Assembly: GCA_963665785.1 (NCBI GenBank)
Contig: OY762456.1
Location: 1,054,001-1,118,000 of the forward strand
Source of the DNA: UBA7455 sp026713185
GTDB taxonomy: Bacteria > Pseudomonadota > Gammaproteobacteria > Pseudomonadales > Azotimanducaceae
DNA length: 64,000 nt
Reading direction: 5' to 3'
Below the pieces are notes generated by a model that was given only the letters and a program-made list of their open reading frames with translations, was not told where the DNA came from and made no database searches. Position 1 is the first letter of the stretch. Each line of letters begins with the position of its first letter. A program made the translations under genes and the position numbers. This document shows, one piece after another, positions 55,894-64,000 of the stretch.

Positions 55894-56939
55894 GTTGGTT
55901 TAATCACCTGTTCGAGCAGGACCTCAGCAGCTTCTTCACCCCTTGCTTTTTCATCCTTGAGATCGAGGTAACACTGGATAGCTGATACCACGGGTTGTCC
56001 CCGTATATCGCGAGTCTTGTAATATACCCCGTCATCATAGGGTGAAATAATCCTGATATTGGCTCCGGAGGTCACCGGCTTGAATGCCAGTTCCTTAATA
56101 TTTTTCTCTGAAATATCCAAATAAGCAACTACTGTCCTGTAGGTTGTGAATGGTGCATACCGCGAAGAGCCGGAAAAACTGGTGAAGGAATAACGGGTAT
56201 TCACCCGGTTACAGAAGTCTCCAATCTTTGCCTCAATATCTCTTACCGAACCCATATCATAAAGCTTGTATACTGTACTCCTGTCCGATTGATACTCGGT
56301 TAACCAGGAAGCCAGCAGTTGGAGTGGTTCAATCAATTTGATGCCTTGTTTTTGGTCCTGTATCCATTCACGCTCCAGCAGTAGTTTGCGGACATTGGAA
56401 ACCTGCCCTGTGCTGACGTTAGCAGATTTCGCAAGTTCTACAGCCGACCACTGATATCCAGGCTCGCATAACAAGGCTCGTAATATTCGTTCAGCTTTAG
56501 GTTTGAACATGGATTTCAACTTACTTTTTCTTGAAAAGCGATTCGGATTTCCCTTTATTTCTATAAAGGCTGAGTCAAGGTTTAACCAGCAATTACCGCA
56601 GAAATCGATGTAGCCGATCCCGTGACTCTTGCAAATCTCTGCTGAAGCCTCAGAAATATATGGCGCTATAAATACACCATAAACACCAGGCCGTTTGTCT
56701 TGGAGTACAATCAGTTGGTTAACAGCAGCCCGCGCTGATTGAGGTTGACCGGATGCTTTGATTTCAACCAGCAAGGTCTTCCGGTCATTCCGTTTTCGGA
56801 ATGAGACAAGGAGGTCGGATCTATAATCTTCATTCCAGCTTTCTGATGCAATATGGAGATCCATTATCTCCGGGATTCTTTGCAGGGTAGACAAAAGGAC
56901 TTTTCTGGCTTCTTCAATTTTAATTTCTTCTAATATCAT
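55884..56939 (-). CDS. AbiEi-like antitoxin/regulator with nuclease-like N-terminus
   Basis: 351 residues. The N-terminal half shows Asp42 ... Glu59-Ile-Lys61 (DLLV...LLVEIK), a D-ExK pattern of PD-(D/E)xK fold, then GIGYIDFCGNCW (107-118), seen in AbiEi-family proteins of this length. A winged-helix segment follows (about 155-195: SAVELAKSANVSTGQVSNVRKLLLEREW). It would bind DNA and repress the operon and may neutralise the AbiEii partner. It is divergent from the large STAND gene across 256 bp. Confidence 0.8.
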   Translation of the reverse strand: MILEEIKIEEARKVLLSTLQRIPEIMDLHIASESWNEDYRSDLLVSFRKRNDRKTLLVEIKASGQPQSARAAVNQLIVLQDKRPGVYGVFIAPYISEASAEICKSHGIGYIDFCGNCWLNLDSAFIEIKGNPNRFSRKSKLKSMFKPKAERILRALLCEPGYQWSAVELAKSANVSTGQVSNVRKLLLEREWIQDQKQGIKLIEPLQLLASWLTEYQSDRSTVYKLYDMGSVRDIEAKIGDFCNRVNTRYSFTSFSGSSRYAPFTTYRTVVAYLDISEKNIKELAFKPVTSGANIRIISPYDDGVYYKTRDIRGQPVVSAIQCYLDLKDEKARGEEAAEVLLEQVIKPTWL

Positions 56940-57149
56940 TAAAATTTATAAAATCAATAAATGTTGAGAATATAATAAATAGTGAAAATTATGATGAAAT
57001 CCATTTAATTCATACAATCATCTTTAAAAGATTTGAGATAACTATTTGTTAATATAGTTAAAAATACTGTAATTACAAGGCAATTTCTTTATTTATCCCG
57101 AATTAGTGGAATTATCTGGTTTATGGTATGTATTCTATATAAATATTGA

Positions 57150-57180
57150 TATAATCAGAATCAAATTTGTCACAATTGTG
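57150..57180 (+). promoter_or_regulatory. Promoter-like element and palindrome before STAND gene
   Basis: TATAAT at 57150-57155 is a perfect -10 hexamer, but no good -35 was seen. CACAATTGTG at 57171-57180 is a 10-bp perfect palindrome 16 bp upstream of the ATG, placed to act as an operator for the HTH part of the encoded protein. The whole 56940-57195 gap is strongly AT-rich and divergent. Confidence 0.4.
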
Positions 57181-57195
57181 CAATATAAACCCAAT

Positions 57196-60100
57196 ATGAC
57201 TAATACTGTAACCAGGGGAAACACGGCAAGAACCAGGCGCGAATCGTCCGTCGCTACACTGGAACGCGCCAAACTGATGTCAGCCCTTCAGGAACATCTG
57301 CAAATCAACACTGGAATAACACAGGCTGATAAGGCCAAAAAGCTGGACATTAGTCAGCCTCGCTTGAACGATTTGCTCAAAGGCCGCATTGAGAAATTCA
57401 GCCTGGATGCTCTTGTAATGCTCGCGAAAAAAGCCGGACTACGAGTAAACGTAAGCGTTCAGAATTTACAAATCAGTACAAGTCCGGTCCTGAGTAGTCA
57501 AAATATTGCTCCCAAACGTTCGGTATTTGCTCCTGCCCCTGATGAATTGGCTAGTTTGGACTCAAGTCAAGGTACAGACTTGTTTCTCAGACTGTTGCGG
57601 TGTGAAGCCATCGCTAACAGGCTTGGGCCAAAAGATGTCGTATTGTCTTCAAATATCAATGCACCAGATGGAGGCATTGACGCAAAGGTAGAAAATTCTC
57701 CGATCTCCGGCTCTCTATTGGAAAAAGGCAGCACGTATTATCAAATCAAGACGGGTGATAATTTTAAACCATGGCAACCCAGCGCTTTAAAGAAAGAATT
57801 ATTCGGGAAATCAAGAGCCACAGTCTCAAAACAACGCTTGGGCAGTGAGGTAAGACACTGTCTCGAACAGAACGGGACCTACGCCCTTGTTACCTTTGGA
57901 TATGACTTGTTACCGGTTCAGCACACGGAAATAAACAATCTTTTAACCGATTTGTTCAAAAAATGTGGATACATCAATCCGAAAGTGCGCGTATACGGAC
58001 AGGGGCAGATAGTCGGTGAATTGGATAAATACCCTTCAATCTGTCTTGAGTTAATAGGTCTCGACGATGGTGGATTTATGTCTATTGAAGGCTGGAGAAA
58101 TAATGCCCAAATGCAGGGTAAGTTTGAACTTGGAGGAAAGCAGGAAACATTAATCAAGGACATAACAGCGGCACTACAGGAAAATACTATTCGACATATA
58201 CGTATCATCGGTGAACCGGGTATCGGAAAAACCCGGTTAGTGCTTAAAACACTGGATATTGATGAAATCAGGCCTTCGGTCATCTATGTGCCAACAGGCG
58301 AGGATTTTCAAAAGAGTAGATTATTTAAAGAATTGATAAAGCCTGACAGAACCTATTCCATCACATTAGTGATTGATGATTGTGATGATCGTGACAGGGC
58401 ACAGATCTGGTCGGTATTGAAGGGTCAGAGCAGCATAAAGTTAATAACGATTTACCAGGGTCCTGACGAGACATATGACAGCGCCATGCGGATATACCAC
58501 TGTCCCCAGCTGCCGGAAGAGCAGATTAAAAGTATCCTGTTCAGTTATCTCCAACAACAGACACATCTAAGTCACTGGGCAAGATGGTGCGATGGGTCTC
58601 CTCGTGTCGCTCACCTCGTTGGGGAAAATCTGAAAAGCAATCCGGATGACTTATTGAAATCTCCCGCCCATGTTCCTTTATGGGACCGATATATTACAGG
58701 ACATAAAGATATAGTGAGCCGGGAAGCGGAGCAATACAGGACTGTATTGTATCATATTGCGTTGTTTCATCGATTCGGAATTGAACAACCTGTAAGTGAC
58801 GAGGCGAAATTTATTTCCGATCTGGTTGAACAGGTAGACCCGACTATCACCTGGGGCCGATTCCAGCAAATTGTGCAGCACTACCGGGACAAACGCATTC
58901 TACAGGGAAGGCATACCTTGCACATCGTACCCAAAATGTTACACGTTCATTTATGGGTACAATTTTGGAAGAATTTTGGTCTTGATTTTCAGTTCCAATC
59001 CTTCCTGGAACAGGTTCCAGAGCGAATGAGACGATGGTTTTTACAGTTGTTTATATATGCTGAAGAAGCACAGGAGGCTAAATCTGTCGTAAAACAAATA
59101 CTATCGTCAAATGGACCATTCTCCAGGTCGGATTTCTTAAAGTCTGAAGTTGGAATGCGATTTTTGAACTACCTCTCTGAAGCAAATCCATTAGGTACGC
59201 TAGACTTGTTGGAAAGAACAATTAAAACATGGTCCCTGGAAAAATTACGCGCCTGGAGTACTGACCATCAGGATATTGTATGGGCATTGGAAAAGATCGT
59301 AGCCTGGGATGAATTGTTTACCCGCGCGGTATACGTATTGATTCGTATGGCATTGGCAGAAGATTCGAGTCAATCAAATAACTCCAGGGAACTGTTACTC
59401 AGTTTATTCCAGGTCGGACCAGAGTGGGCGCCGACGCAGGCTCCCCCTTGCAAGCGCTTTCCAATTTTACGGGAACTGGTTATGAGTGATGATGCCAGTA
59501 AGCGCACCCTGGGGCTGGAAATGTGTGAAGAGTGGTTATCAGAACACGGTAAATTACGGCTAATTGGCGCGGAGTACCAGGGAGCAAAACCACACATCGA
59601 ATTCTGGCGCCCCAGGACATATGGCCAGTTATTTGATTATTGGCGACTGGTACTACGTTTCTTGCATGCTGAAATGAAAGGATTTAAATCAGCAGACCGG
59701 AACCGGACAGCGAATATATTGATTAAAGCTGCTAATGGTTTTGTTCAATTCGACGCAATAGCCGATGAAGTAATGGATATACTCTTAGACCTCGCTGAAG
59801 ACAAGAAGATAGATCGTAAGCCATTCATTCAGTTTGTTATCCAACAACAATATAGACAACGACAAATACAATCTTCTGATAAAAAAATACATACCAGAAT
59901 CCGACAATTGGATAAATTATTAACTGGCTCATCTCTATGGGAGCGAACCTGCCGCTATGTATTATTTACCAATCGGCATGAAGAACGTACGTTTCGTGAC
60001 GTAGAACTTATGCAGACAGGACTACCCGTTAAACGGGTACGGGGACTTGCTAAAGAATATATGACGGACCTTGACGTATTTTCTGAATACCTGCCAAAAC

Positions 60101-61278
60101 TTGTTAACACATACGGATATAAATTGCTGACGTTGGGCGAAGAATGCGGGAAGCTGGCTGAAGAAAAATTTGATGAGCCAATAATTAAATATATTGAAGC
60201 CGGTTATCCAATTAACAATAGCCGTTTCCTCAATGGTCTTCTTGTCGGAATTTGTAAGCAAAGCATTAAGCGTTACGAAAAACTGATACGTTGTTTGTTA
60301 CTAAATGAAGTAACACGCAAGATTTCGGTTGATTGTATATCCAGGTTTAACGAGCCAATCATACGAGATATGCTATCCATGTTAGAGAAGGATCAGTTAG
60401 GTCCGGAGTCTTTCGAGAGGTTTATTTTTACACATAAGACAACCGGCTTATCAGCGGATTTATTTCAACAACTCATAATGGCACTCATGTATCGTACGGA
60501 CGAAACTTCAATAAATGTTTGTATGCAGCATGTCTATAATTATTATTTTGGTGAAAACTCCACTGGGGATTTCCCTGAAGAACTCATTTTTAAAGTACTG
60601 AACAGCGTACCTTCCGATAATAACCAGGATCAAATGTATGGATATTACTGGAATATCACTGCGAAGGAATTTCTCAAGGAATATCCCGAACGAAAGATGG
60701 AACTATTCAATATACTCGTGAAAGACATGGGAAGCATTTCGGGTTATGGAAATATTGGTGAAATTGCCAATTTCGCCATTGATATTGTGAAGGAACATCC
60801 GTATGACACATGGAAGACCGTCTCTGAATTACTGATATCTAATGAACATGAATTTCTAAATATCATCTATTGGTTAAGTGATACCGGATTCAAAGATATA
60901 CCCAAAAATGGCGCCATCTGTTACATGCCGGCAGAGGATATTATCGAATGGACCAACGTAGATAAAGAGAACCGATGCTGGTTGATTGAACGAGTATTGC
61001 CGAAGTCCCTGGAAATAGATGAAGGCGGTCAGTTAACACGGCTGTATATTGAAGAATTCTGCGATGATGTTCACCTGGCCAGTAGTCTTAAGGAACATTT
61101 TATTATGGGCAGTTGGAGTGGAAATGATAGTCACTACCTGTCAAAGAAACGGGATGCTGCCAGACACTGGGTGTCGGAAATCTCCTCTGGCAGAATTCAG
61201 GCATGGTTAGGGAAATATATTACTTTTCTTAACGACCGTATTGAAATAGCGATAATGGAGGAAGAACGCGTATTTTAG
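57196..61278 (+). CDS. HTH-nuclease-STAND ATPase fusion, candidate defence protein
   Basis: 1360 residues from the ATG at 57196 (a GTG at 57106 adds 30 unlikely residues). Order: XRE-type HTH (about 38-82: ITQADKAKKLDISQPRLNDL); a PD-(D/E)xK-like nuclease motif, DGGID (158-162) and QIK (183-185), similar to Cap4/DUF4297-type nucleases; P-loop GEPGIGKT (339-346); Walker B LVIDD (391-395); GSPR at 467-470, a STAND GxP-like motif; then about 850 residues of helical repeats as a probable sensor. Avs-type antiviral sensors use nuclease, STAND and a repeat sensor in this order. The fused HTH is not part of any system I can name. No transmembrane part. Divergent from AbiEi/AbiEii. Confidence 0.75.
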   Translation: MTNTVTRGNTARTRRESSVATLERAKLMSALQEHLQINTGITQADKAKKLDISQPRLNDLLKGRIEKFSLDALVMLAKKAGLRVNVSVQNLQISTSPVLSSQNIAPKRSVFAPAPDELASLDSSQGTDLFLRLLRCEAIANRLGPKDVVLSSNINAPDGGIDAKVENSPISGSLLEKGSTYYQIKTGDNFKPWQPSALKKELFGKSRATVSKQRLGSEVRHCLEQNGTYALVTFGYDLLPVQHTEINNLLTDLFKKCGYINPKVRVYGQGQIVGELDKYPSICLELIGLDDGGFMSIEGWRNNAQMQGKFELGGKQETLIKDITAALQENTIRHIRIIGEPGIGKTRLVLKTLDIDEIRPSVIYVPTGEDFQKSRLFKELIKPDRTYSITLVIDDCDDRDRAQIWSVLKGQSSIKLITIYQGPDETYDSAMRIYHCPQLPEEQIKSILFSYLQQQTHLSHWARWCDGSPRVAHLVGENLKSNPDDLLKSPAHVPLWDRYITGHKDIVSREAEQYRTVLYHIALFHRFGIEQPVSDEAKFISDLVEQVDPTITWGRFQQIVQHYRDKRILQGRHTLHIVPKMLHVHLWVQFWKNFGLDFQFQSFLEQVPERMRRWFLQLFIYAEEAQEAKSVVKQILSSNGPFSRSDFLKSEVGMRFLNYLSEANPLGTLDLLERTIKTWSLEKLRAWSTDHQDIVWALEKIVAWDELFTRAVYVLIRMALAEDSSQSNNSRELLLSLFQVGPEWAPTQAPPCKRFPILRELVMSDDASKRTLGLEMCEEWLSEHGKLRLIGAEYQGAKPHIEFWRPRTYGQLFDYWRLVLRFLHAEMKGFKSADRNRTANILIKAANGFVQFDAIADEVMDILLDLAEDKKIDRKPFIQFVIQQQYRQRQIQSSDKKIHTRIRQLDKLLTGSSLWERTCRYVLFTNRHEERTFRDVELMQTGLPVKRVRGLAKEYMTDLDVFSEYLPKLVNTYGYKLLTLGEECGKLAEEKFDEPIIKYIEAGYPINNSRFLNGLLVGICKQSIKRYEKLIRCLLLNEVTRKISVDCISRFNEPIIRDMLSMLEKDQLGPESFERFIFTHKTTGLSADLFQQLIMALMYRTDETSINVCMQHVYNYYFGENSTGDFPEELIFKVLNSVPSDNNQDQMYGYYWNITAKEFLKEYPERKMELFNILVKDMGSISGYGNIGEIANFAIDIVKEHPYDTWKTVSELLISNEHEFLNIIYWLSDTGFKDIPKNGAICYMPAEDIIEWTNVDKENRCWLIERVLPKSLEIDEGGQLTRLYIEEFCDDVHLASSLKEHFIMGSWSGNDSHYLSKKRDAARHWVSEISSGRIQAWLGKYITFLNDRIEIAIMEEERVF

Positions 61279-61393
61279 TCCAGTTGCCATGCCTGTCATG
61301 AGCGTTACGAGTATTTTCAAGCCTTGTGTCCTGTTGAAGATGTCAACGTTGATAAATTTTTCTGGAATCAATACCCATACAAATCACTACTAC

Positions 61394-61519
61394 ATGTCAA
61401 ACCCTCAAGCCAATAGTAAGAAGACCCGTAACGAAAAATTGCTGACTATACCGGTCAAAGCCGGACGCGCCAGACATATGCAAATGCGTCAGAAAATGAG
61501 CAGACTTGACTCAAAATGA
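61394..61519 (+). CDS. Possible small basic protein
   Basis: 41 residues from the ATG at 61394, rich in Lys and Arg (NSKKTRNEKLLTIPVKAGRARHMQMRQKMSR). No strong ribosome binding site; not recognised. It may be noise, but its composition is gene-like and it directly follows the STAND gene. Confidence 0.25.
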   Translation: MSNPQANSKKTRNEKLLTIPVKAGRARHMQMRQKMSRLDSK

Positions 61520-61554
61520 ACATATGAGGTAGAAATTATGTCAAGAAATGCATT

Positions 61555-61612
61555 AGAGAAACGAGCGTTCATTTATTACCAGAATGAATGTTCATTTTGA
61601 CCGGTATACCCA
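61555..61612. repeat. Left 58-bp inverted repeat
   Basis: The exact reverse complement of 62765-62822. It lies 25 bp beyond the 3' end of the minus-strand esterase. It contains the same operator-like palindromes as the right copy (see 62765). No target duplication was found at the outer ends. Confidence 0.85.
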
Positions 61613-61637
61613 ACAGGAACTAATTACAATTTTCGCA

Positions 61638-62705
61638 TCACAGTGCGGTAGCAAATCTGTAGATATCACCAATGGTAGCGTAATAAACATGAGGCAGCAC
61701 CGAAGGATTTAGTGCGTCAAAACCGTGACCCGTTCCATTTACGGTGCGGCTAAATGTTGTAACCCCAGCGGCCATCAGTTTACGGGCAAAGATGAGACCC
61801 TCATCTCGAAGGGGATCAAGTTCGTTAACAGACACTACATGTGGTGGGAGGCCAGTAATATCCTCTGGAGTCGCGTGATAGGGCCACGCTAATGGGTTCC
61901 GCGCGTTTTCATCGCCAGGATCATAGGCAATGGCACACAAGGTGTTCAATTCCTCGGTCATCATATAGCCAGCGTTTTCGCGCCAAGAAACCAACTCGGG
62001 CAGCGGGGGATTTGATTTACCGGCTATATATGGACACATTGCATAGACCCCAGCAATTTCGTCAATCCAGTTTTCCTTGAGCGCCTTCAGCGCGGTAGCC
62101 AGACATAGATTGCCACCTCCAGATTCACCGGACACAATTAGATGAGAAATACCTAGCACGTCCCGATTCTGGTATACCCATCGTGTAGCGCTAGCGCAGT
62201 CGTTAAGGCCTGCAGGAAATGGATGGTTGCCAAGTTTTCCTGCTGCATTGCGGAACTCTACGCCCACCACTACCATTCCCATGGAGGCTAGTTCGTCTCG
62301 CCATCGGACAAAGGGGGCGTCCTCAGCGGTAAAAAACGTCATACCCCCTCCGTGGAAATGAACCACGCAAGGTAACGTTCCTTCATGCTTTATTGGCTCT
62401 ACAATATGAAGGGCGATCGAATTACCATCGAAGCCCTCAATAACTTCCAATCGTCGTGATAAGCCTTGAACAGCAGTAAGATTAGCAGTGTCCTCATCCA
62501 GAGCTAATCCTTGTTCTTCAAAGGCCGCAAACAAATCTAATATCTCTGAAATTGGTGCTTCTGGACCAATCGGTGGAGGCAACTCTGCAGTTAGCTCCAT
62601 GCCCTCAAAAAAAGGGCGCGCATTGGGATCAAGCCGCGGGTCATTAGCTATGGTGAGCGCTGGGTTACCGAGCCGCCCCGGAAGGAAGACGTTTGTTTTA
62701 TTCAT
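61638..62705 (-). CDS. Cytosolic alpha/beta hydrolase (HSL family esterase)
   Basis: 355 residues from the ATG at 62705; the longer frame to 62789 runs into the inverted repeat and adds no family sequence. HGGG at 118-121, nucleophile GESGGGN with Ser195, a late NELDPLRDEG Asp and GTGHGFD His. It opens FLPGRLGNPALTI like the Tat-exported paralogue at 21770 but has no signal peptide. It is flanked by a perfect 58-bp inverted repeat and divergent from the selenoprotein-like gene, with which it may share an operator. Confidence 0.9.
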   Translation of the reverse strand: MNKTNVFLPGRLGNPALTIANDPRLDPNARPFFEGMELTAELPPPIGPEAPISEILDLFAAFEEQGLALDEDTANLTAVQGLSRRLEVIEGFDGNSIALHIVEPIKHEGTLPCVVHFHGGGMTFFTAEDAPFVRWRDELASMGMVVVGVEFRNAAGKLGNHPFPAGLNDCASATRWVYQNRDVLGISHLIVSGESGGGNLCLATALKALKENWIDEIAGVYAMCPYIAGKSNPPLPELVSWRENAGYMMTEELNTLCAIAYDPGDENARNPLAWPYHATPEDITGLPPHVVSVNELDPLRDEGLIFARKLMAAGVTTFSRTVNGTGHGFDALNPSVLPHVYYATIGDIYRFATAL

Positions 62706-62764
62706 GGCAATAACCTGTTTACGACCTAATTCCAGACTATACACTGCAAGCCCCATAAGCCAAG

Positions 62765-62822
62765 TGGGTATACCGGTCAAAATGAACATTCATTCTGGTA
62801 ATAAATGAACGCTCGTTTCTCT
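62765..62822. repeat. Right 58-bp inverted repeat with operator-like palindromes
   Basis: The exact reverse complement of 61555-61612. Inside it ATGAACATTCAT (ATGAA-CA-TTCAT) and AACGCTCGTT are near-perfect palindromes of the kind bound by TetR-type regulators. It lies between the divergent esterase (start 62705) and the reductase (start 62904), where shared operators belong. Confidence 0.8.
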
Positions 62823-62903
62823 GATGTCTGTTCAAAGACCAGCGAATTGACTTTATTTCGCGTCCTGAGTACCTTTCGAGCATGCAAGCTAGAGGCTTTC
62901 ACA

Positions 62904-64000
62904 ATGACGAATGAAAAAGATTCACTACTTGATCTTTTAGCAAGGCAACCAGTGCCAGTATTCAACCAACCGTCTTTTAATCCACCGCCACATCTGAAAG
63001 ATGCGCGGGTAGCTATTGTAACCAGCGCTGCTCTTTATCGAGAGGGAGATTCTCCTTTTGCATTAGAAGATGTGCATTTTGAATCTCTACCGAGCAGTGA
63101 GCGAAATTTGAAAATGGGCCATGTAAGTCCAAATTTCAACCGTGCGGGCTTTGCAACGGACTTAAATGTAGTCTATCCAGCAGACCGTCTGGCTGAACTA
63201 GCCGAACGCGGCTCCATTGGCAGCGTTGCAGACTTTCACTACGCGTTCGCGGGTAATCAGCCGGATACACTGTCCGAATTGCGCCTGGATACTGGTCCTG
63301 CATGCGCACAGAAGCTTCTTGAGGACAATGTCGACATTGTCTTGATAACTCCTGTCTGACCTCTATGTCCGCGTGCCGTGTGTACGCTAGCTCACGTCTT
63401 CGAAGCAGCCGGACTATCAACGGTCGTTATAGTGCCTGTACTGAACATTGCAGAAAGAATGCGTCCACCAAGAGCACTATATGTCGACTTCCCTTTGGGA
63501 CTGCCATTGGGCAAGAGTCTTGACTCAGATTTCCAGCATCGTGTTATCGATGCTGCTTTTAAGCTTTTAGAAAAATCCGCAGGTCCGGTACTGGAAAAGT
63601 TTCCAGAAGTGATCCGCGGCGAGACTAGCCAACAGCTGGTCTGCTCCCTTCCCCCTACCTATGACCCAAGCCTTCATCCCGCAGTCGACGAAGCTCAAGG
63701 TCTTCGCAGTGCATACGATCGTGCGTTAGCCAGAAACCGGCGGACCTCAATAGGGGAGTATGCCAGTGCAGATGAAATCCCAAACCAGATAAACAAATTC
63801 GCAAGGATAGCCGGCGGCGAGGCTTGGAATGAGGTAGGTTTTGCCGATCCAACCTATCGAGTAGCGCAGGATATTAGAGCCTATTATGAAGAACTAGCCG
63901 GAGAACTAGCGGAGGGTCCTGCTACCCCACAGTCCATAGAAAATTGGTTCTATGAGCAGACAGCAACGGGCAGTTTAATGATGGCCGCCAGGAAAAAAAT
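62904..64000 (+). CDS. GrdB/PrdB-family (glycine/betaine/proline reductase selenoprotein B) protein, probable selenoprotein, partial
   Basis: The frame from ATG 62904 reaches a TGA at codon 152, then stays open in the same frame to the window edge (213 codons). Before it: VAIVTSAALYREGD and HVSPNFNR; at it: ITPV-U-PLC; after it: DFPLGLPLGKS, the family's conserved DFPLGNPCGKP-type segment. Translating TGA as Sec gives a UxxC redox motif (U152, C155), the site where this family carries Sec or Cys. The protein would reduce a substrate C-N or other bond by thiol/selenol chemistry. A nonsense mutation or sequencing error is the alternative, but the intact downstream frame argues against it. Sec machinery genes are not visible here. 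Confidence 0.8.
63357..63359 (+). other. In-frame UGA, candidate selenocysteine codon
   Basis: TGA within ITPV-TGA-PLC, at a UxxC position. The frame downstream has 213 sense codons and no stop. No start codon lies close behind the TGA to open a second gene. Confidence 0.75.
63371..63387 (+). promoter_or_regulatory. Possible SECIS hairpin
   Basis: GCGT (63371-63374) pairs with ACGC (63384-63387) around a 9-nt loop GCCGTGTGT that contains GU, 11 nt after the UGA, the right distance for a bacterial SECIS. The stem is short by eye, so this is only a candidate. Confidence 0.25.

Noticed and set aside
57106..57195. N-terminal extension of the STAND protein from the GTG at 57106
   Set aside because: The 30 added residues run through the promoter-like and palindromic region and resemble no domain.
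62904..63359. Complete 151-residue protein ending at the TGA
   Set aside because: It would end in the middle of a conserved reductase; family-like sequence goes on in the same frame behind the TGA.
1..64000. tRNA, rRNA, integrase or insertion-sequence transposase genes
   Set aside because: I looked for them by eye on both strands and found none that I could support.

Overview
The window looks like accessory DNA of a Gram-negative, outer-membrane-bearing heterotroph, most likely a marine or aquatic gammaproteobacterium. The grounds are five TonB-dependent receptors, two FecI/FecR-type sigma/anti-sigma pairs, several sulfatases and GH32 enzymes, and glutathione S-transferases. The lineage is inferred from gene content only; no rRNA or tRNA gene is visible.

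Layout. 1-1.2 kb: the start of a sulfatase that runs off the left edge. 1.6-9 kb: a YejA-like solute-binding protein (SBP), then ECF sigma, FecR and an STN-type TonB receptor. 9-18 kb (minus strand): TonB receptor, exported carboxylesterase, a second TonB receptor and a second SBP. 18.5-27.7 kb: a TetR gene and, divergent from it, a tight catabolic operon (TonB receptor, Tat-type esterase, GST, SDR, MFS transporter, haloalkane-dehalogenase-like hydrolase, small unknown protein). 28-38.6 kb: a loose catabolic block with two GH32 enzymes, a phytanoyl-CoA dioxygenase fused to HEAT repeats, two GSTs, a VOC protein and two sulfatases, with copies of a short dispersed repeat in most of its gaps and one copy inside a reading frame. 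38.7-49.3 kb (minus strand): a second sigma/FecR/STN-receptor/SBP operon followed by a zinc-type dehydrogenase and a rifampicin-phosphotransferase-like protein. 49.4-50.1 kb: a small SyrB2-like Fe/2OG enzyme.

50.2-61.3 kb is an AT-richer island that begins exactly where a fourth SBP gene has been cut off. It holds a Fic protein with a 20-bp-periodic site array upstream, an ADP-ribosylglycohydrolase, an unknown protein, an AbiEii-like nucleotidyltransferase with an AbiEi-like partner, and a divergent 1360-residue protein that fuses an XRE-type HTH, a PD-(D/E)xK-like nuclease motif and a STAND-type ATPase. I read this as a defence island, and the HTH-nuclease-STAND protein as the best candidate for an undescribed system.

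61.5-64 kb: an esterase flanked by a perfect 58-bp inverted repeat, and divergent from it a GrdB/PrdB-type reductase whose frame is interrupted by one UGA exactly at a UxxC position, so it is probably a selenoprotein.

Themes. (i) Outer-membrane receptor plus periplasmic binding protein modules, with extracytoplasmic signalling, import unknown ligands; no inner-membrane ABC permease is present. (ii) Two short repeat families (GGGGTCAGGTCC-type and GCCGCTGTCGCGGAGC-type) have shaped gene ends, leaders and one coding sequence. (iii) The right third carries defence-like genes and a probable selenoprotein.
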